A stretch of DNA of 64,000 bases from Roseiflexus sp. RS-1 (lineage in GTDB: Bacteria; Chloroflexota; Chloroflexia; Chloroflexales; Roseiflexaceae): contig NC_009523.1 in the NCBI RefSeq assembly GCF_000016665.1, positions 1 to 64,000 of the forward strand, written 5' to 3'. The notes beneath the pieces were generated by a model. The model saw nothing but the letters and a program-made list of their open reading frames with translations, had not been told where the DNA came from and did not search any database. Shown piece after piece: positions 42,595 to 50,359 of this stretch (positions are counted from its first letter, which is position 1; each line of letters starts with the position of its first letter). Made by a program: the position numbers and the translations under genes.

Positions 42595-43059
42595 TCAACC
42601 CTCCCGCAGTGCAGCCACGATTTCACCAATGTCGAGCAGCGCTACCGTCTGATCGTTATGGTACGCAACAGCACGGAGGAACCGGGCACGCGCCGGATCA
42701 AGCCCGACCGGCGGTTGACCAAAGGCGTCTGCCGGCAGTGATTCCAGATCGATCACGGCATCGACCAGCAACGCCATACCGATATCGTCGTGCACGACAG
42801 AAATCAGACGGGTCGAGCGAGTTGCTTCGATAGACGGCATTCCCAGAACCAGGCGCAGATCGACAACCGGCAGGATGACGCCACGATGACTGACGATACC
42901 TGGGATCGCCGGCGGCGCACCGGGAACAGGAGTATATGATCGATACCGCCCGACTTCACGAACATGGATTGACGGCAGCGCGTAGATCTCGTCTGCGAGA
43001 CGAAACAGCAGGACATGTTGCTCAGTACGTTCGGCAAGGTCGGGTTGTGCACCTGTCAT
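42595..43059 (-). CDS. cheW: CheW chemotaxis coupling protein
   Basis: A 154-residue CheW with HVLLFRLADEIYALP, the vital APPAIPGIVSHRGVILPVVDLR core and a C-terminal LLVDAVIDLESLP. It bridges receptor and CheA. First gene of the ~12-kb signalling run. ATG 43059 (MTGAQPD) is preferred; TTG 43068 is possible. Upstream lies a GGTTGAA array that separates the operon from the divergent ABC exporter genes. Confidence 0.95.
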   Translation of the reverse strand: MTGAQPDLAERTEQHVLLFRLADEIYALPSIHVREVGRYRSYTPVPGAPPAIPGIVSHRGVILPVVDLRLVLGMPSIEATRSTRLISVVHDDIGMALLVDAVIDLESLPADAFGQPPVGLDPARARFLRAVAYHNDQTVALLDIGEIVAALREG

Positions 43060-43183
43060 GGATAGCAAAAAATGAACAACGACTCATCTCCTCTGCGACA
43101 GCATACTATGGAAGATCGGCGAAGGTCAAGCGCCCGACAGTACCGGAACCTGATCGGTTTGCATACGATTTGGTGAATGGGCA

Positions 43184-43312
43184 TTGAAGGTTGAAGGTTG
43201 CAAGGTTGAAGGTTGAAGGTTGCAAGGTTGAAGGTTGAAGGCTGGAACGTTGAAGGTTGAAGGTTGGAAGGTTGAAGGTTGGAAGGTTCAACGTTGAACG
43301 CTCAACGTTCGA
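43184..43312. repeat. GGTTGAA-type short tandem array, irregular (7/8 bp)
   Basis: About 18 units of GGTTGAA, GGTTGCA(A), GGTTGGA(A) with mixed 7- and 8-bp spacing, ending in CAACGTTGAACGCTCAACGTTCG, which can fold back. It lies in the 326-bp divergent gap 43,060-43,385 between cheW and the exporter; no clear promoter was found in the rest. Confidence 0.85.
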
Positions 43313-43385
43313 CAGTCATTGACATCTTCTATCATTACTGTTACCATACTGCTGACAGTCCGGTCGTGTATTGATACCAAGTCGT

Positions 43386-45119
43386 ATGATGGGCATTGAC
43401 AAACGTCTGTTCTCCCGTCAGACAGGAAGATGGGTTGCAATCTCCGCCATCGCGGGATTGGCGACGGTGGTCTTGAACATTGCCCTGTTTGCGATGGTGG
43501 GTTGGGCAATAGAGGGGCTAAGGGTCGGTGCGTCCATTTTCTCCATTGGCACGCTGATCGGCGCCTTGACCCTGATCGCAGGCAAGGGCTTCTCCGGATG
43601 GCTTGAGCGCTTTGCCGCAGCGCAGGCGGCAGCCGACACGAAAATCGCAGTTCGCGATACGATCTATGCCCATGCCCTGCAAATCGGACCGGTCGGGCTG
43701 GATCGTGAGCGCACGGGCGAATTGGTCAATACCTCCGTCGATGGCATGGACTGGCTGGAGCAGTACTATAGCATCTACCTGGCGCAGTTCTTTGTTGGCA
43801 TGATCAGCCCTGTGCTGGTCATCGCCTACCTTGCCACGCAGGATATCGTGACAGCGCTGATTCTGCTGCTGGCATTGCCGCTGCCGCCGCTCCTGCTGGG
43901 AGCGACTTCCCAACGGTTCAAAGCAGTCAGCGATCGCTTTTTTGCGACTGCGAACCATTTGAGTGCCCAGTTCCTCGACAGCCTGCAAGGATTGACGACC
44001 CTCAAGATGTTCAATCAGGGAAAAGCTCGCGGCGAGCAGTTTCGTCAGGAAAATGAGACGCTACGCCGGGAAACGATGCGCCTGCTGGCGGTTAATCAGA
44101 TCATGCTGTTTGTCGTGGACGGTGGATTCGCCCTGGCGACAACGACAGCGTTGACGCTCACATCGCTCTGGCGGCTGTCAACAGACAGCATTACGCTGGG
44201 AACAGCCGTTACCTTCGTCCTGCTCAGCTTCGAGCTTGCCCGCCCGCTCAATCTTATCGGGCAGTTTTTCTTCGCTGGCGCCATCGGTCGCGCAGTGGCG
44301 AAAAAGATTACCGCGTTTCTTGATACGCCGCCAGGAGTCGCAGAGACGTCTCCGTCGGCGCATACGATCACCATCACCACTGCGCCTGATATTCGATTGG
44401 AGGGTGTGACATTCCAGCATGTGGGAAGAGACGCTCCTGCACTGGACAATTTCTCGCTGACCATCCGGGCGGGTGAACGGGTTGCGCTGGTGGGGGCGAG
44501 CGGCGCCGGGAAGAGCACGGTCTTCCATTTGCTGCTCCGCTTTATCGCAGCACAAAAGGGGACTATTCTCATTAATGGCATTCCTATCTCGGAGTTTTCA
44601 CCTGACCAGCTGCGTGCATCGATTTCACTGGTATCGCAAGACCCCTACATCTTCTACGGAACTGTCGAGGAAAATCTGCGGGTGGCAAAGCCCGACGCAA
44701 CCGCCGAGGAACTGGAACGCGCCATGCGCGCCGCACACTTTGATGACGTTGTCGCGCAACTCCCCGCCGGTTTGAGCACCATTATCGGCGAACGCGGCAG
44801 CACCCTGAGCGGCGGACAGGCGCAGCGTCTGGCGCTGGCGCGTGCATTCCTGAAGGACGCGCCGATCGTGCTGCTCGACGAGCCAACGTCACAACTTGAT
44901 AGTCAGACTGAAGCGGTTATTCAGGATTCTATCGACCATCTCCTCAAAAATAAGACGGTGATCATTATCGCTCACCGTTTGAGCACGGCCAGTCGCGCCG
45001 ATCACATCGTGGTGATGGAGCACGGACGAATTGTCGAGTCAGGTTCGCCTGCCGGGCTGCTGCGACAGAACGGCGTATTCGCACGTATGGTTCATCTCGC
45101 TTCAGGAGTTATGCGATGA
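43386..45119 (+). CDS. cydD: ABC exporter half-transporter, CydD-like
   Basis: A 577-residue half-transporter with five to six membrane helices (1-310) and an ATPase domain: Walker A GASGAGKST, signature LSGGQAQRLALAR, Walker B IVLLDEPTSQ and H-loop IIAHRLST. Its partner gene overlaps by 4 nt (ATGA), giving a heterodimeric exporter. Overall form and pairing resemble CydDC, which exports cysteine/glutathione to the periplasm and supports cytochrome bd assembly. No cydAB genes are adjacent, so the specific substrate is uncertain. ATG 43386 or 43389 are equivalent; neither has a strong Shine-Dalgarno. Confidence 0.8.
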   Translation: MMGIDKRLFSRQTGRWVAISAIAGLATVVLNIALFAMVGWAIEGLRVGASIFSIGTLIGALTLIAGKGFSGWLERFAAAQAAADTKIAVRDTIYAHALQIGPVGLDRERTGELVNTSVDGMDWLEQYYSIYLAQFFVGMISPVLVIAYLATQDIVTALILLLALPLPPLLLGATSQRFKAVSDRFFATANHLSAQFLDSLQGLTTLKMFNQGKARGEQFRQENETLRRETMRLLAVNQIMLFVVDGGFALATTTALTLTSLWRLSTDSITLGTAVTFVLLSFELARPLNLIGQFFFAGAIGRAVAKKITAFLDTPPGVAETSPSAHTITITTAPDIRLEGVTFQHVGRDAPALDNFSLTIRAGERVALVGASGAGKSTVFHLLLRFIAAQKGTILINGIPISEFSPDQLRASISLVSQDPYIFYGTVEENLRVAKPDATAEELERAMRAAHFDDVVAQLPAGLSTIIGERGSTLSGGQAQRLALARAFLKDAPIVLLDEPTSQLDSQTEAVIQDSIDHLLKNKTVIIIAHRLSTASRADHIVVMEHGRIVESGSPAGLLRQNGVFARMVHLASGVMR

Positions 45120-46900
45120 GCCGATCCGGGATTCTCAGACGTCTGCTTGATATCTTGCGCCCTCTGTATTGGGTGATGGCGATCTCGATTATAGCGCGCA
45201 TTTTGAACCTTCTTGCCGGAGCAGCGCTGCTGGCAATCGGCGTCTATGCGGTAGCGCGTGCCGCTCTCGCTGAACCGCTCGCGCTGGAAACGGTTGCGGT
45301 CACGCTGGTGATGCTGGCGCTGTTCAAAGGCACCGTCCGGTATATCGAACAGTACACCGGGCACTATGTTGCATTTCACCTGCTCGCCCAACTGCGCTAT
45401 CAGTTCTATAGCGCCCTGGAACCACAGGCGCCGGCCGGGCTGCAACGCCTGCGCAGCGGCGATGCCGTCTCGCGCGTGATAGCGGATATTGATCGTATTG
45501 AACCTTTCTATGCGCATACGATTGCGCCCTTCTTCGCCGCCATCATCACACCACTGGCGTTGCTTCTGGTCCTTGGACTGTACCATATCACCCTTGTCCT
45601 GGGGTTGCTGCCGTTCCTGCTGCTGATCGGCGTTGTTGCGCCATGGATCGCCTACCGCGCAAGTCGCTCTCCTGCTGCAAAAACACGCATCATTGCAGGA
45701 GAGCTCAGCGCTTTGCTGACCGACAGTTTTCAAGGCGTGCGCGAGGTTCTGGCGTTCAACTACGGCGAACGCCGCCGCGCGCTCCTGCGCGCTGCCGGTG
45801 AGCGGCTGCGCAATGCGCAGAATGAACTGGTTCGCGCCGGCGCGATTCAAAATGGGGTGATCGAAGCGTTCATAGCAGGCGGTGTGTTGACGCTCCTTGC
45901 CATCAGCGCCTGGCTTGTCCGATCTGACGCGCTGGCCGTCAGCGATGTTCCGGTCGTTGTGGCGCTGGGATGGATGGCGTTTCAACCGTTGCTGGGCGTC
46001 AGCGGCGTCATCAACGATTTTAACGGCGCGATGGCGAGCGCAGAGCGTCTGTTCACACTGATGGATCAACCCCCGGTCGTCAGGGAGCCAGCCCATCCAC
46101 GACCGTTTCCGGTCAATCAACCGCTGCACCTGCGCTTCGAGCATGTCTCGTTTTGCTATCCGCAGGAGTCCGAAGAAAAGAGCGTTCAACCGGCACTGGA
46201 CAATGTGACCTTCGAGATACCCTTCGGTCGCTCCATCGCCATTGTGGGCAGAAGCGGCGCAGGAAAATCAACACTGCTCGCACTTCTGCTCCGCTTCTGG
46301 GACCCGACTGCCGGACGTATAACGCTGAACGGCATCGATATTCGCGAGTTGTCGCTGACGGCATTACGCGACCATATTGCGGTCGTTTCGCAAAACGCGC
46401 ATGTGTTCAATACGTCCATCCGTGAGAACATTCGACTGGGCAATCCGTCGGCTCCAGAGCAGGAGATCATCGCAGCCGCGAGAACCGCCCGTTTGCACGA
46501 CTTTGTCATGACCCTGCCGCACGGTTACGATACGCCGGTCGGTGAACTGGGCAATCGATTCTCCGGCGGACAGCGGCAACGACTGGCGCTCGCGCGCGCT
46601 TTGCTGAAGCATGCGCCGATTCTCGTGCTCGATGAAGCAACTGCCAATCTGGACCCGGAAACGGAGCACGCTATCCAGGACGCTCTGCGGGAAACCGCAG
46701 AGGAACGCACAACGATCATTATTGCGCACCGTTTGTCGGCAGTGCGCATGGCTGACGAGATTCTGGTGCTGGACAACGGTCGATTAGTCGAGCGTGGCGC
46801 CCACGACGATCTGCTCATGCGCAATGGAGCATATGCGCACCTCTTTGCACAACAGCGCGATGTGTGGGAAGACCTGCACCAGGAAAGGGTCGGTGTATGA
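45116..46900 (+). CDS. cydC: ABC exporter half-transporter, CydC-like
   Basis: A 594-residue partner of the preceding gene. The membrane domain has about six helices (WVMAISIIARILNLLAG onward, AHTIAPFFAAIITPLALLL). The ATPase has Walker A GRSGAGKST, signature FSGGQRQRLALARALL, Walker B ILVLDEATAN and IIAHRLSAV. Both halves keep an intact catalytic glutamate (DEP, DEA). The following DUF454 gene overlaps by 4 nt, so all three are translationally coupled. Confidence 0.8.
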   Translation: MSRSGILRRLLDILRPLYWVMAISIIARILNLLAGAALLAIGVYAVARAALAEPLALETVAVTLVMLALFKGTVRYIEQYTGHYVAFHLLAQLRYQFYSALEPQAPAGLQRLRSGDAVSRVIADIDRIEPFYAHTIAPFFAAIITPLALLLVLGLYHITLVLGLLPFLLLIGVVAPWIAYRASRSPAAKTRIIAGELSALLTDSFQGVREVLAFNYGERRRALLRAAGERLRNAQNELVRAGAIQNGVIEAFIAGGVLTLLAISAWLVRSDALAVSDVPVVVALGWMAFQPLLGVSGVINDFNGAMASAERLFTLMDQPPVVREPAHPRPFPVNQPLHLRFEHVSFCYPQESEEKSVQPALDNVTFEIPFGRSIAIVGRSGAGKSTLLALLLRFWDPTAGRITLNGIDIRELSLTALRDHIAVVSQNAHVFNTSIRENIRLGNPSAPEQEIIAAARTARLHDFVMTLPHGYDTPVGELGNRFSGGQRQRLALARALLKHAPILVLDEATANLDPETEHAIQDALRETAEERTTIIIAHRLSAVRMADEILVLDNGRLVERGAHDDLLMRNGAYAHLFAQQRDVWEDLHQERVGV

Positions 46901-47316
46901 GCAATACAGACAAGACATCAACCGCATCCACTGCGCCCTCAAACCCTCTTTTGCGTACACTCTTACTGGTGGGTGGAACGTTTTTTCTCATGCTCGGATT
47001 TTTGGGTGCGTTCCTGCCGGTTCTCCCTTCAACACCCTTTTTTCTTCTGGCTGCTGCCCTGTTCTTCCGCTCTTCGCCACGTCTGCATCGCTGGATGACC
47101 GGTCATCCCTTAATCAGACCACATCTTCAGCGCTTTCAGCAGGACCGTTCAATGACCATGCGTGCAAAGGCGACTGTCCTGGGGCTTGCCTGGATCGTGC
47201 TGCTCGCTGCGGCGATCTTTCTGGTCGATAGCCTTTTTATGCGCGGTTTTCTCATCGGACTGGCGATTGTCAAGACGATCGTCATTCTGCGTCTCAAGAC
47301 TGCCCGACCGTCGTAG
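46897..47316 (+). CDS. DUF454 (YbaN-like) inner-membrane protein
   Basis: A 139-residue DUF454 protein with the family signature: a first span followed by LGAFLPVLPSTPFFLLAAALFF, then SSPRLHRWMTGHP and a conserved basic segment, then two further spans. Function is unknown in general. The ATG overlaps the cydC-like stop (ATGA), suggesting a partner role for the exporter. The gap to the convergent purB is only 34 bp and shows no hairpin. Confidence 0.9.
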   Translation: MSNTDKTSTASTAPSNPLLRTLLLVGGTFFLMLGFLGAFLPVLPSTPFFLLAAALFFRSSPRLHRWMTGHPLIRPHLQRFQQDRSMTMRAKATVLGLAWIVLLAAAIFLVDSLFMRGFLIGLAIVKTIVILRLKTARPS

Positions 47317-47350
47317 CATTCATTCGCGCGCATCGGCGCACCTGATGAGT

Positions 47351-48706
47351 TTACACCATCCGCGCCAGGCGGTCGGCAAGCCCGGTATAGGTTTCGGGAG
47401 TCAACGCGCGCAGTTCCGCCTTAATGTCGGAAGACACGTCAAGTTCATCAATAAATGCAAGCAACGCCTCGCGGGTCAGTGCGCGACCGCGCGTCAGGCG
47501 CTTGAGCGCCTCGTATGGCTCAGGATACCCGGCGCGACGCAGGATGGTTTGCACTGCCTCCGCCAGCACTTCCGGATGGGCGCGCAGATCGTCCAGTAAC
47601 CGCGCCCGATCAACCGCGATCCTTCCCAACCCCCGGCTGACGCGCCGATAACCGAGCAGACAGTAGCCAAATGCGACACCGAGATTGCGCAGCACAGTGC
47701 TGTCGGTCAGGTCGCGCTGCAAGCGCGAGACCGGCAGTTTGCGACTGAAATGCTCCAGTAGCGCATTTGCCAACCCCAGGTTGCCTTCGGCATTCTCAAA
47801 GTCGATAGGGTTGACCTTGTGCGGCATGGTGGACGACCCGACCTCGCCGGAGCGCGCGATCTGCACCAGGTAGCCATCGCTGATGTAGCGCCACATATCC
47901 TGACACAGGTCGATCACCACCGTATTGAGCCGGCGCAGCGCGTCGCACAGTTCGGCAAGCGTATCGTGCGGTTCGATCTGCGTCGTCAACAGCACCGGCT
48001 CCAGGTCGAGAAAACGGATGAACCCGCGACTGAATGCGATCCAGTCCACCTGGGGCAGCGCTGCGACATGGGCGGCGAAGGTTCCGGTTGCGCCGTTCAA
48101 TTTGCCGGTGAGTCGGATGCCGGACGCCTGTTCGTGGGCGCGTTGCAGACGTGCAGCAAAGACCGCCATCTCCTTGCCGAATGTCGTCGGCGTGGCAGGT
48201 TGTCCGTGCGTGCGCGCCAGCATGGGCGTTTCGGCTTCGGTCAACGCCAGGTCGCGCAGCGCGACGATGATCTCGCCGACCGCAGGCATGAGCGTCATGT
48301 CACGCGCTTCGCGGGTCATCAGCGCATATGCGAGATTGTTGACATCCTCCGATGTCAGGGCGAAATGCACCGCTTCCTTCCAGGCGCCAAGACCGAGTGC
48401 ATCGAGACGTTCACGCAACCAGTATTCGACTGCCTTGACATCGTGGTTGACCCGGCGATCCCATACAGCAATCGCTTCCGCGTCGGCGGCGGAGAACGAG
48501 CGGTACAGGTTGCGCAGCGCCGCAGCCGCGCGCGGATCGAGTTTCGGCACAAAATCGATGTTCCGCGCGCGCGTTAGAAAGATCAGATACTCGACCTCGA
48601 CGCGCACCCGGTAGCGGAACAACGCCGCCTCGCTGAAGTACGCTTCGAGTTCGGCGACATCCGCCCGATAGCGCCCGTCGAGCGGCGAGAGTGCAGTCAG
48701 CGACAT
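47351..48706 (-). CDS. purB: Adenylosuccinate lyase (PurB)
   Basis: A 451-residue fumarase/aspartase superfamily enzyme catalysing two steps of purine synthesis: SAICAR to AICAR and adenylosuccinate to AMP. The signature SSTMPHKVNPIDFENAEG (flexible catalytic loop with the catalytic serine) and the N-terminal SPLDGRY are diagnostic, as are TRTHGQPATPTTFGKE-type residues (ARTHGQPATP) and TSEDVNNLAY. The length and motifs match the E. coli-type PurB. No other purine gene is adjacent. Confidence 0.97.
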   Translation of the reverse strand: MSLTALSPLDGRYRADVAELEAYFSEAALFRYRVRVEVEYLIFLTRARNIDFVPKLDPRAAAALRNLYRSFSAADAEAIAVWDRRVNHDVKAVEYWLRERLDALGLGAWKEAVHFALTSEDVNNLAYALMTREARDMTLMPAVGEIIVALRDLALTEAETPMLARTHGQPATPTTFGKEMAVFAARLQRAHEQASGIRLTGKLNGATGTFAAHVAALPQVDWIAFSRGFIRFLDLEPVLLTTQIEPHDTLAELCDALRRLNTVVIDLCQDMWRYISDGYLVQIARSGEVGSSTMPHKVNPIDFENAEGNLGLANALLEHFSRKLPVSRLQRDLTDSTVLRNLGVAFGYCLLGYRRVSRGLGRIAVDRARLLDDLRAHPEVLAEAVQTILRRAGYPEPYEALKRLTRGRALTREALLAFIDELDVSSDIKAELRALTPETYTGLADRLARMV

Positions 48707-48811
48707 TCCCTTTCTCCCTCAGTAGCGACTCTGTTGCATTTTTGCAATCAAAGCGATTAATTCGTTGTCCGCGATCCTGGGTATCATTTGGATAGATTGG
48801 AGCAAAACGTG

Positions 48812-48970
48812 AGTCCACTGCAACAAGGATATTTCACCGCAGCGCAGCGTTCGCAGCGGCGGCTTCCGTATCGCGTCACGCACACGTATGCTTCGCCGTG
48901 CATCCATCATGGTTCGTTTTTTTGACCCTCTGCGCGCCCGGCGTCTCAGCGGTGCGTTGTTGCAGCGAAG
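48812..48970 (+). repeat. Dispersed intergenic repeat, copy B
   Basis: Same repeat as at 5,249-5,410, with shared blocks GCAGCGTTCGCAGCGGCGG, CACGCACACGTATGCTTCG, CATCCATCATGGTTCGTTT and GGCGTCTCAGCGGTGCG. It fills most of the 295-bp gap between purB and the zinc-ribbon gene. Apparent coding potential upstream of 49,002 in that gene's frame is this repeat. Confidence 0.82.
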
Positions 48971-49001
48971 TCGAACATATCATCCATCATCGGAGGCGCC
49001 C

Positions 49002-50042
49002 GTGTCGCACACCGTTTCGCCCGACGTCCATCGCATTCTTACCGACGCCGTCACCGCCATCCGCTCCGGCGACAAAGCGCGGGGACGAACGCTCCTCGCC
49101 CAGGCGCTGCGCATCGATCCACGCAACGAAACCGCCTGGTTGGGGATGGCATCCGTCGCCGAGACTCCTGAACGGCGGCGTGAGTGCCTGGAACGTGCGC
49201 TGACGATCAACCCGAACAGCCAGATCGCGCGTCGCGCACTCCAGAAGTTGTCTGATTCACAGCCGTCGCGTGCGCCTCATGACGCCAGCGCGCCGGATCA
49301 GGCGTCTCGCTCATCGTCGTCTTCCGCTCCCATACATGCGCAGACCGTCACACAGGAGGGAGAGGCGCCGCAAGACCAGGCGCGCCATTGTCCGCAGTGC
49401 GGCGCACCGATCGGGGCGACCGACACGGTCTGTGCGTTTTGCAAGAGCCCGCTTGCGCCGCCGTCTTCCGCATCCGACACCCTATCATACCCGAAACGCA
49501 CGCCGCTGACCAGGGAAGAGCAACGACGGCTTACCGGACAATCCTTGAAGCGGATCTGTGTGCCGCGTTTGTTTAATGCCACGACAATCGTCGGTATCGT
49601 CATCACGTGCATCGCAGGCGCTATCATTGCATGGACGATCCAACAGAACTGGACGGCACACCCAGGAGCGCTCTTTCTGTCACTTCTTCTGCCGTCACTG
49701 TTTCTCGTTCCGGGAATCATCAACATCATCCAGGGGATGCAAATGTATCGGTTCGCACGATCGCTGCGCAACGCCACAGCGGTTGCCGAAGCGCCAGTCC
49801 TGGATGTCTGGCAGTATGAAGGCTTCGAGGGTGAGCCATTTGTCGTCGCCTGGGAACTGACCGTCATCGACCGATACGGAAGGACCATACGCTACCGGCA
49901 GGCGCAGAAGATCGGCAAGGAGTTACACGATTATCTCCAGACGCGCGCGACGGTGCAGGTGCGCTACACGCCAGATCAACCCGACATTGCGATGCTGGAC
50001 GAACAATGGGTGGCTGCCATCAAGGGCGCGTCGAGCACATGA
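49002..50042 (+). CDS. TPR, zinc-ribbon and DUF3592-like membrane protein
   Basis: A 346-residue protein: TPR pair near 10-82 (RSGDKARGRTLLAQALRIDP), Ser/Ala linker, zinc ribbon CPQCGAPIGATDTVCAFC at 130-147, two membrane spans (~195-215 and 223-245), and a C-terminal soluble domain resembling DUF3592 (VLDVWQYEGFEGEPFVVAWE, VQVRYTPDQPDIAML in parts). GTG 49002 is chosen because GGAGG lies 6 nt upstream; earlier in-frame codons fall in the repeat. It shares the TPR-zinc-membrane plan with the gene at 4,002-4,886 and is flanked by repeat copies B (left) and C/D (right). Function unknown. Confidence 0.78.
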   Translation: MSHTVSPDVHRILTDAVTAIRSGDKARGRTLLAQALRIDPRNETAWLGMASVAETPERRRECLERALTINPNSQIARRALQKLSDSQPSRAPHDASAPDQASRSSSSSAPIHAQTVTQEGEAPQDQARHCPQCGAPIGATDTVCAFCKSPLAPPSSASDTLSYPKRTPLTREEQRRLTGQSLKRICVPRLFNATTIVGIVITCIAGAIIAWTIQQNWTAHPGALFLSLLLPSLFLVPGIINIIQGMQMYRFARSLRNATAVAEAPVLDVWQYEGFEGEPFVVAWELTVIDRYGRTIRYRQAQKIGKELHDYLQTRATVQVRYTPDQPDIAMLDEQWVAAIKGASST

Positions 50043-50062
50043 GCGCATGTGTTTTCATCCAT

Positions 50063-50358
50063 GAGTCCGCTGCAAAAAGGGCATGTCACCGCAGCGACGC
50101 GGCGTTTGCAGAGGAAGATTCTCTCGCGTATCACGCACACGCACGCTACGCCATGCATGGGTCGTTTTCAGGGTTCTCTGCGCCCCCGGCGTCTCAGCGG
50201 TGCGTCTTTGCAGCAAAGCACGAGTCCGCTGCAAAAAGGGCATGTCACCGCAGCGACGCGGCGTTCGCAGCGGCGGCTTCCGTATCGCGTCACGCGCATG
50301 TATGTCGTTTTTTACCCTCTGCGCCCCCGGCGTCTCAGCGGTGCGTGTTTGCAGCAAC
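50063..50358 (+). repeat. Dispersed intergenic repeat, copies C and D in tandem
   Basis: Two head-to-tail copies (50,063-50,219 and 50,222-50,358) begin GAGTCCGCTGCAAAAAGGGC and each end GGCGTCTCAGCGGTGCG-TTTGCAGCAA. Copy D has a shorter middle. They occupy the gap between the zinc-ribbon gene and the convergent McrB-like gene; no gene is supported in it. Confidence 0.82.
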
Positions 50359-50359
50359 G

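Noticed and set aside
45092-46189. Long minus-strand open frame (365 codons) opposite the CydC-like gene
   Set aside because: Shadow of a high-GC gene; the plus strand has all ABC motifs.
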